Below are positions 37,825-42,039 of a stretch of 42,039 nucleotides of DNA, piece after piece. The notes under the pieces were generated by a model. That model saw only the letters and a program-made list of their open reading frames with translations. It was not told the DNA's origin and searched no databases. Each line of letters starts with the position of its first letter. Within the stretch, counting starts at the first letter, position 1. The DNA is from a virus. Location: the IMG/VR virus record IMGVR_UViG_3300044824_000031, positions 1 to 42,039 of that record. One strand, given 5' to 3'. A program made the position numbers and the translations under genes.

Positions 37825-38130
37825 ATGCCCGACCGTGACCCAGCTTGCGATATTCCAATCACCATCGGGGATGGCGTGCAGGCCCAGGCCGAGGCCGCCG
37901 CCCCATCGGCCGGCATCCGCTCCTGGAAGACGACCGCCTCCGGCTTTGTGTCCGCCGGCGCCTCGCTGGTGGTATTCATGTCCGCCCAGGGCGTTGCGGT
38001 TCCCCATTGGCTTGTGACCGTGGCCGGATTTGTTCTGGTGGGCGGGCTTGCCTCAATGGGAATCATGGGGAAAGACTACAACGTGACGGGCACCGGTTCG
38101 CCGCCGAGCAAAGATCAGGCCACGAAGTAG
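37825..38130 (+). CDS. Holin-like membrane protein
   Basis: The product is 101 residues from ATG 37825. The polar N-terminus is followed by two hydrophobic segments (TASGFVSAGASLVVFMSAQG; WLVTVAGFVLVGGLASMGI) and a GKDYNVTG motif near the end that recurs in phage holin-like proteins (xxDxNVTG). The C-terminus is short and polar. It is the last gene before the terminator, closing the late region. With the SleB endolysin 2 kb upstream, a holin role is likely. Confidence 0.6.
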   Translation: MPDRDPACDIPITIGDGVQAQAEAAAPSAGIRSWKTTASGFVSAGASLVVFMSAQGVAVPHWLVTVAGFVLVGGLASMGIMGKDYNVTGTGSPPSKDQATK

Positions 38131-38219
38131 CCCGCTGGAGGGGCGATCAAGCCGCCTGCGTCCGGTGAACGCGGCGGTCACGTCATGGACGGTAGCGAAC
38201 TCCAGCGGGCCATGTTTTT
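38130..38219 (+). terminator. Branched-stem terminator or structured RNA end
   Basis: An 11-bp perfect stem (38130-38140 with 38200-38210) is followed by CATG and a T-run (38214-38219). Its 59-base loop is not open: CCGCC-T-GCGT pairs with ACGC-GGCGG (38152-38161 with 38169-38177, one bulged T, 7-base loop), and CGTC/GACG (38181-38191) forms a second small arm. This gives a three-way junction closed by the terminator stem. It lies right after the last late gene and 4 bases before the next promoter. Confidence 0.65.
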
Positions 38220-38222
38220 CTG

Positions 38223-38251
38223 TTGACATCCCCCGCGCTCTGGCGGATAAT
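38223..38251 (+). promoter_or_regulatory. Strong sigma70-type promoter for the right-hand operon
   Basis: TTGACA (38223-38228), a 17-base spacer and GATAAT (38246-38251). Transcription should start near 38258. It lies directly after the terminator T-run, so the operon to the right is insulated from late transcription. It is the best match to consensus in the window. Confidence 0.75.
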
Positions 38252-38257
38252 GAGTTA

Positions 38258-38361
38258 GTTGTCGGGAGTCATGCCCCGGCAAAAGGAAAACCACAGCGGG
38301 GTGCCCTGAACACCCCGCTACCCTTTCAGGGAGGGTCGATGAAAACTCACCGACAATCCGA
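38258..38361 (+). ncRNA. Structured mRNA leader with pseudoknot (riboswitch-like, unclassified)
   Basis: The predicted transcript starts with the 5' strand of an 11-bp stem: TTGTCGGGAGT (38259-38269) pairs with 38345-38356, with one bulged A at 38349. Inside is a 9-bp hairpin, AGCGGGGTG (38295-38303) with CACCCCGCT (38311-38319). All seven loop bases, CCCTGAA (38304-38310), are complementary to TTCAGGG (38325-38331), giving an H-type pseudoknot. The 3' pseudoknot strand overlaps the AGGGAGGG ribosome site (38328-38335). An alternative hairpin (38335-38342 with 38347-38354) covers the ATG at 38339 and excludes the 11-bp stem. I do not recognise a known riboswitch class. Confidence 0.6.
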
Positions 38362-38365
38362 ATGA
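38339..38365 (+). CDS. 8-residue leader peptide (MKTHRQSE)
   Basis: The ORF has AGGGAGGG 3 bases upstream and stops in TGA overlapping ATG 38362 of the next gene. That gene has no ribosome site of its own, so its translation should depend on this peptide. The codons lie within the alternating stems of the leader RNA. It ends Ser-Glu, like three other micro-leaders in the window. Confidence 0.5.
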   Translation: MKTHRQSE

Positions 38366-39117
38366 AGCGGCTCCGAATCGTGCCGTGCTCACTGAGGCGC
38401 GCTAACGATTTCGTTGAGGCGTATCACCGCCATAACCGGCGAACGGCCCGTGACGGCGGAAAATTCGCCATCGCGCTGGCTGACGGAGACTTGGTGGTAG
38501 GTGTCGCCATCGTAGGAAATCCCCTTTCCGCCACATTCATGGACGGCTTCACCGCCGAAGTTCTGCGGACTTGCCTATCTCCCGACGCGCCGCGAAATGC
38601 CAACTCCATGCTATACGGAGCCTGCCGGCGCATCTGGTTTGAGATGGGCGGCGCGAAAATCGAGACCTACAATCTGCCTGAGGAGTCCGGCTCAAGCCTG
38701 AAGGGCGCCGGCTGGGTGTGCGCCGCGACCGTGAAAGGCCATGACGCCGCGACCTGGGGGAAACAAGACCACCTGAGAAGGCGAGAGCAGGCCATCATAG
38801 CGAAGGGAAAGCGCCGCTGGGAAGCGATCAACCCGGACGTGCTCACTGGAGCAGTGCAGTGGCCAGCGGCGCTCACTGAATTGTCCGGTACTGCTCAACT
38901 CGATTTTGAAGATTCAACGCTGCCGGTCTATAGCGATCCATTGGCCGGTAAGTCCGCAGCGAAAAATGGAGATTGCACCCAGCGGACGGGACCAGTTGAA
39001 GGGGAAGGAGCAAGGGGTAACAACCCTGCATCGCGGGAACCCAGCGGCGAATCGCCGTCAGCGGGGAAGCCTGGTGTGCAACCATCAGGCCAAATTCCTG
39101 AGAGGTCCGCCAAATGA
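38362..39117 (+). CDS. XF1762-family GNAT-like protein
   Basis: The product is 251 residues from ATG 38362 (ATGA coupling). Residues 1-150 follow the XF1762 pattern: RIVPCSLRRANDFVEAYHRH, FAIALADGDLVVGVAIVGNP, EVLRTCLSPDAPRNANSMLY, then KIETYNLPEESGSSLKGAGW and a Trp/Lys end. The family has a GNAT-like fold and is common in phages next to host-takeover or modification genes; its substrate is not known. The last 90 residues are a Gly/Pro/Ser-rich tail, probably disordered. As the first large gene after the structured leader, it is the likely regulated product. Confidence 0.7.
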   Translation: MKRLRIVPCSLRRANDFVEAYHRHNRRTARDGGKFAIALADGDLVVGVAIVGNPLSATFMDGFTAEVLRTCLSPDAPRNANSMLYGACRRIWFEMGGAKIETYNLPEESGSSLKGAGWVCAATVKGHDAATWGKQDHLRRREQAIIAKGKRRWEAINPDVLTGAVQWPAALTELSGTAQLDFEDSTLPVYSDPLAGKSAAKNGDCTQRTGPVEGEGARGNNPASREPSGESPSAGKPGVQPSGQIPERSAK

Positions 39118-39133
39118 CCGTCCCGCTGGCCGC

Positions 39134-39172
39134 CTGATCCCCGCAAAGTAGGGTATCTGATCCCCGCATAGT
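39134..39172 (+). repeat. 23-base-period direct repeats (operator-like)
   Basis: CTGATCCCCGCAAAGT (39134-39149) and CTGATCCCCGCATAGT (39157-39172) differ at one base and are spaced 23 bases start to start, about two helical turns. They lie between the XF1762-like gene and the -10 box at 39200, a natural place for a repressor or activator. Confidence 0.6.
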
Positions 39173-39199
39173 TGCAGGAACAAGTCCGAAAATCAGGCG

Positions 39200-39205
39200 G
39201 ATAAT
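39200..39205 (+). promoter_or_regulatory. -10 box 6 bases before ATG 39212
   Basis: GATAAT (39200-39205) is the same hexamer as at 38246 and shares the preceding GGCG. It is followed by exactly 6 bases and ATG 39212. There is no -35 at 17 bases; TTGCAG (39172-39177) is 22 bases away. Activation by a protein bound to the direct repeats could replace the -35 contact. Confidence 0.4.
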
Positions 39206-39211
39206 CGGATT

Positions 39212-39652
39212 ATGGAAAACGAAATTGACCCCGCCGCGCACATAGAAGAGGCGATAGCCCGCCTGGAGAAGTCCGTCACCTACGCGCCGGAGTGCGAGGT
39301 GCGGGACGCTCAAACGGACCTCATCCGCGAAGTGCTGGACGAATGCCTGAAACCGGCGCTGGCGGAGATGGAGCGGCGCGAGAAGGCGGCCACGGTGCCC
39401 AACGAGACCGCGGCGAGCATGAGAACGCTCGGGCCGCTGATGGGCGTCATGCGACGGAAGACCTACGGCCTGCCGATTGTCGAGCAAAGCGAAGCCGCCG
39501 CCCTGCTTGACTCCGCCGCGCGCTCCCTGGTGGGCGGCGAGCCGGTCCTGGCGACGGCAGAGGAGATCAGCGAGGCACTGGCGTATCGCCACCGCGAGCA
39601 GGACGCCGCCGCGATGAAAGTAGGGCGGGCGGAAAGCATAGAGGAAAGGTAA
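39212..39652 (+). CDS. Hypothetical helical protein
   Basis: The product is 146 residues from ATG 39212, which has no Shine-Dalgarno and lies 6 bases after GATAAT. It is mostly charged helix (HIEEAIARLEKSVTYAPECE; LIREVLDECLKPALAEMERR). The C-terminal part has ATAEEISEALAYRHREQDAA. It lies in the operon that includes the annealing-protein candidate. No family is recognised. Confidence 0.5.
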   Translation: MENEIDPAAHIEEAIARLEKSVTYAPECEVRDAQTDLIREVLDECLKPALAEMERREKAATVPNETAASMRTLGPLMGVMRRKTYGLPIVEQSEAAALLDSAARSLVGGEPVLATAEEISEALAYRHREQDAAAMKVGRAESIEER

Positions 39653-40144
39653 ATGAGAGACACTGACGATATCGAGAATCACATGGTACTGAACACCCCG
39701 GATGCGCCGTGGAATCAACCGGACGCGCCGGAGGAAAGCGCCGCCGAGCGCATGGAGCGGGAGAAACTGGAGGCCGCCGCTATCGCGCGGTCGGAGCTCT
39801 GCGATGCCCTGGTGGAGATCGCGGAATTCCTGGAGTCGCACGCGGATGTGCCGCTTCCCTTGTATCCGTCGTTTACTGTCTTGGTTCCGGGAGCGTCGGA
39901 GTTGGCGAGAGCGGCCAAGGCTCTCGGGAAGGCGTATAAGTCCACCCTCCCCCATTGGGTTTCAGTAGGACGACAGTTCGGCCCGATCTCGCTCGAAATC
40001 AGCGCCAGACGCGAACACGTCTGCCGAAGGATCGTGACCGGAACGAAAGTGGTCCCTGCCACCACGGTACCAGAGCACAACGAAGATATCGTGGAGTGGG
40101 AGTGCCCCCCATCGCTACTGGCATCGGAGGCCCCGGATGCCTGA
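39653..40144 (+). CDS. Hypothetical protein
   Basis: The product is 163 residues from ATG 39653, immediately after the previous TAA and with GAGGAAAGG upstream. The N-terminal third is acidic and helical (ESAAERMEREKLEAAAIARS). The middle is helical with Pro-rich turns (HADVPLPLYPSFTVLVPGAS), the end is beta-rich (RQFGPISLEISARREHVCRR). It overlaps the next gene by 8 bases. No family is recognised. Confidence 0.5.
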   Translation: MRDTDDIENHMVLNTPDAPWNQPDAPEESAAERMEREKLEAAAIARSELCDALVEIAEFLESHADVPLPLYPSFTVLVPGASELARAAKALGKAYKSTLPHWVSVGRQFGPISLEISARREHVCRRIVTGTKVVPATTVPEHNEDIVEWECPPSLLASEAPDA

Positions 40145-40322
40145 CGACCAGGCGGTAGCGCGGCGCGCGGTATGTTCTGAGATCCTGGACATCATGGCGG
40201 AATACGACCGCCAAGTGAAAGAGGACGGCTACTACGACACCCCTGGCGGGCTGGAACACATGGGTGATGTATGGGGCCTGTTCCGCAAGTGGCAGGGAGT
40301 ATTGAAAGGCGGGAAACAATGA
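40137..40322 (+). CDS. Small hypothetical protein
   Basis: The product is 61 residues from ATG 40137, helical and acidic (ICSEILDIMAE type start; EYDRQVKEDGYYDTPGGLEH) with a Trp-containing end (WGLFRKWQGVLKG). It overlaps the annealing-protein candidate by ATGA at 40319. It could be an accessory of the recombination module, but no family is recognised. Confidence 0.5.
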   Translation: MPDDQAVARRAVCSEILDIMAEYDRQVKEDGYYDTPGGLEHMGDVWGLFRKWQGVLKGGKQ

Positions 40323-41383
40323 CGCCGGAAGCACAGCCCCATGCGGTAGCGCGGCGCGAGCCGTCGAACGGGATTAGCGCGGAAGCGATGGAGGCCGTCT
40401 TGGTTGGCGGAAACCTTTCGGCTATGCGGCCGGCAGACCGAGTGCAATACTACCAGGCGGTGTGCGAGTCGCTCGGGCTGAACCCACTTACCCAGCCGTT
40501 CGCGTACCTGAACCTCAACGGCAAGCTGGTGTTGTACGCCAAACGGGATTGCACAGACCAACTCCGGCGCATCAACAATATCAGCATCACCATCCCGGCG
40601 CGGGAAGTGGTGGAAGGCTGCTACATCGTGACGGCGCGGGCGCAGACGCCACAGAACCGGCAGGATGAAAGCCTGGGGGCGGTCCCAATCGACGGGCTGA
40701 AGGGCGAGGCCCGATCCAACGCCATGATGAAAGCGGAGACGAAAGCCAAGCGGCGCGTTACGCTGAGCATCTGCGGGCTAGCCTTTCTCGATGAATCGGA
40801 ACTCGATTCTGTCCATGGCGCGGTACCCGTCACAGTGGACCCGCAAGGGCAGATAACCTCTGGCACGAAGGAATGCGCGCAAGCCGTGGCCGAATCCAAA
40901 ATCTCCGGTAAAATGCCCCTTCTTGGCGCTCCGGAGCCGGTTCCTGCCACTCTAGAGGACCAACTGCACGAATCTATCTCCCAGTCCCAGGATTCGCGCC
41001 AGCGCAAGCCCTACGACAAATTCGCCATGTACAAGGCCATCGGCGGCATGAAGGACCGCTTCGAGAAGATCGGCCAGGAGGCGCAATACCGGGCGGTCTT
41101 GCTGCGCTACGGGGCGCACAAGCGCACGGAGCTACCCGAGGATGACGGCGGCAAGGTGGCGCGGAAGTGCTACAAAGAGATGTCGCTGCTGGTTGGTGAG
41201 CTGGAAGCCGCGGACGCCATCGAGCGGGAGAAGGCAGCCGCCGCGCTCGCAGCCATACCGGAAGTTGACAAGCTGCCGGACGCCATCGAGCAGAATAGGG
41301 GAACGCAGATGCGCTCCCGTGGCATCCTGTGGACCGTGGTGGAAAGCGAGGATGGCTACCGATGGCAGCCGGAGATCAAGTGA
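40319..41383 (+). CDS. RecT/Red-beta-like single-strand annealing protein (candidate)
   Basis: The product is 354 residues from ATG 40319. The core (about residues 28-165) shows the layout of phage annealing proteins: MRPADRVQYYQAVCESLGLN, then PLTQPFAYLNLNGKLVLYAK (compare the GLNPLT...NGKL signature of RecT/Bet), then DCTDQLRRINNISITI. ARSNAMMKAETKAKRRVTLS follows as the long conserved helix. The C-terminal half is charged and variable, with DRFEKIGQEAQYRAVLLRYG. Such proteins coat and anneal single-stranded DNA in phage recombination. The VRR-NUC protein at 497 could provide the nuclease partner. Remote homology only, so a candidate call. Confidence 0.6.
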   Translation: MTPEAQPHAVARREPSNGISAEAMEAVLVGGNLSAMRPADRVQYYQAVCESLGLNPLTQPFAYLNLNGKLVLYAKRDCTDQLRRINNISITIPAREVVEGCYIVTARAQTPQNRQDESLGAVPIDGLKGEARSNAMMKAETKAKRRVTLSICGLAFLDESELDSVHGAVPVTVDPQGQITSGTKECAQAVAESKISGKMPLLGAPEPVPATLEDQLHESISQSQDSRQRKPYDKFAMYKAIGGMKDRFEKIGQEAQYRAVLLRYGAHKRTELPEDDGGKVARKCYKEMSLLVGELEAADAIEREKAAAALAAIPEVDKLPDAIEQNRGTQMRSRGILWTVVESEDGYRWQPEIK

Positions 41384-41433
41384 ATACCTACGGGCCGCCG
41401 CTGCGGTCCAAAATCGAAAAGGAGAGCGAGTGA
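41380..41433 (+). CDS. 17-residue leader peptide ending KESE
   Basis: GTG 41380 overlaps the previous stop (GTGA) and the ORF (MNTYGPPLRSKIEKESE) stops in TGA overlapping GTG 41430. AAGGAG inside its 3' end (41419-41424) is the ribosome site for the next gene. The end, GGAGAGCGAGTGA, is a shortened form of the cassette at 1232 and 2084. Confidence 0.4.
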   Translation: MNTYGPPLRSKIEKESE

Positions 41434-41708
41434 AAAACAAATACGTGGTAGTGAGGACTTTCAGCGCGGGTGTCCACTGTGGCACCCTCGTTTCGCAAAA
41501 CGGCAAGGAAGTTTTGCTCAAGAACGCACGCCGGGTGTGGAAATGGACCGGCGCGTTCACGCTGAGTGAACTATCGCAGATAGGCATCTCAGGAGGTCGC
41601 GTGTCCTGCACCGTGCCAACGATTGCGCTCACCGAGGCAATCGAGATCATCCCCTGTTCAGCCGATGGCAAGAAATCGCTCTTGAACATCGCGGAGTACA
41701 GGCCGTGA
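41430..41708 (+). CDS. DUF6948-family protein
   Basis: The product is 92 residues from GTG 41430 with AAGGAG 5 bases upstream. The pattern KNKYVVVRTFSAGVHCGTLV, then GKEVLLKNARRVWKWTGAFT, then EAIEIIPCSADGKKSL is that of DUF6948, a small all-beta phage protein family of unknown role. It is complete. The stop overlaps the start of the Gly-rich repeat protein. Confidence 0.7.
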   Translation: MKNKYVVVRTFSAGVHCGTLVSQNGKEVLLKNARRVWKWTGAFTLSELSQIGISGGRVSCTVPTIALTEAIEIIPCSADGKKSLLNIAEYRP

Positions 41709-41947
41709 ACGTCAATGACGGCGACGGCTCCGGCGACGGCGACGGCGACGGCTCCGGCGACGGCGACGGCTACGGCTACGGCGACGGCTACGGCTCCGGC
41801 TACGGCTCCGGCTCCGGCTACGGCGACGGCTACGGCTCCGGCTACGGCTCCGGCTCCGGCGACGGCTACGGCTCCGGCGACGGCGACGGCTCCGGCTACG
41901 GCGACGGCTCCGGCTCCGGCGACGGCGACGGCTACGGAATAGGATAG
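41705..41947 (+). CDS. Gly-Asp-Ser-Tyr dipeptide-repeat protein
   Basis: The product is 80 residues from GTG 41705. After MNV it alternates Gly with Asp, Ser or Tyr in nearly perfect register (GDGSGDGDGDGSGDGDGYGY and onward) to GYGIG. Every repeat codon ends in C, so the DNA is a tandem array of GGC-GAC, GGC-TCC and GGC-TAC hexamers. Such tracts occur in phage and bacterial proteins and are thought to be flexible, possibly calcium-binding or phase-separating. It is polar and disordered. The DNA is prone to slippage, so length probably varies between isolates. Confidence 0.6.
   Translation: MNVNDGDGSGDGDGDGSGDGDGYGYGDGYGSGYGSGSGYGDGYGSGYGSGSGDGYGSGDGDGSGYGDGSGSGDGDGYGIG
41709..41940 (+). repeat. 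Hexameric GGC-NNC microsatellite
   Basis: The array consists of about 38 hexamers of form GGC(GAC/TCC/TAC) and is the most repetitive DNA in the window. It encodes the Gly-Asp-Ser-Tyr protein and would change length in steps of two residues without breaking the frame. Confidence 0.85.
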
Positions 41948-41952
41948 GGGTT

Positions 41953-42039
41953 ATGCTGGCGGTAGGTGAGCCACGGTTCGGGAGTCCCCCTGCAATTGGG
42001 CAAGCGCCTTCTAACGACTGTGCGCCCTCAAGAAGCGGA
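41953..42039 (+). CDS. N-terminal part of a hypothetical protein (partial)
   Basis: ATG 41953 follows GGATAGGGG and the frame stays open for 29 codons to the window edge (MLAVGEPRFGSPPAIGQAPS onward). It is Pro/Ser/Gly-rich with no domain yet visible. If the molecule were circular, this frame would continue only briefly on the left end, so it might be short or spurious. Confidence 0.3.
   Translation, partial: MLAVGEPRFGSPPAIGQAPSNDCAPSRSG

Noticed and set aside
38165-38365. 66-codon frame covering the terminator, promoter and leader
   Set aside because: It crosses a terminator and a promoter and has no ribosome site; only its last 8 codons (leader peptide) are credible.

Overview
This window is a stretch of a tailed double-stranded DNA phage genome, or a prophage region, of short-tailed (podovirus-like) type. 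The evidence is the order small terminase, large terminase, portal, scaffold, major capsid protein, head-tail adaptors, tail proteins, internal virion proteins, tailspikes and lysis genes, with no tape-measure, sheath or baseplate genes. I recognise no integrase, lysogeny repressor, tRNA gene or polymerase. The DNA is GC-rich, and almost every gene overlaps the next by 1 to 10 bases. The host cannot be fixed from sequence alone. It is probably a GC-rich Gram-negative environmental bacterium: a lipoprotein, Sec-type signal peptides and a SleB-type cell-wall hydrolase are present. Acidobacteriota is a guess only. Both window ends cut genes.

Layout. (1) 1-5.7 kb: early and accessory genes. These include a VRR-NUC nuclease, several Cys-rich microproteins, micro-leader peptides, a DUF1376/YdaU-like replication-associated protein, and a Ref/DUF968-like HNH protein. 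(2) 5.7-9.0 kb: packaging. A relic start of a DNA adenine methylase sits in front of the small terminase. An AT-rich control region and two apparent leaderless promoters follow, then the large terminase. (3) 9.0-16.2 kb: head genes, including a His-rich protein, an exported protein, a P22-like portal, a scaffold and the major capsid protein. (4) 16.2-29.4 kb: a free-standing endonuclease VII-like HNH gene, three tandem paralogous adaptor-like genes, a giant tail protein, an inverted zinc-finger/HTH gene with its own promoter, an acetyltransferase-like protein and internal virion proteins. (5) 29.4-35.6 kb: receptor-binding proteins, most with N-terminal signal peptides, ending in a repeat-rich beta-helix tailspike. 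(6) 35.7-38.1 kb: the lysis region, with a SleB endolysin and several small membrane proteins. (7) 38.1-42.0 kb: a terminator with a branched stem, then a strong promoter and a highly structured mRNA leader with an 8-codon leader peptide, then an early operon with an XF1762-like protein, a RecT/Red-beta-like annealing protein candidate, a DUF6948 protein and a Gly-Asp-Ser-Tyr repeat protein.

The most unusual signals are these. First, the leader RNA at about 38258-38361: an 11-bp closing stem that starts at the predicted transcript start, an H-type pseudoknot that overlaps the Shine-Dalgarno sequence, and a mutually exclusive hairpin over the leader-peptide start codon. Second, a recurring promoter geometry in which the -10 box lies exactly 6 bases before an ATG, which predicts leaderless mRNAs. 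Third, a reused 20-base translation-coupling cassette and micro-leader peptides ending in Ser-Glu. Fourth, a set of phage tail or spike proteins with export signals.
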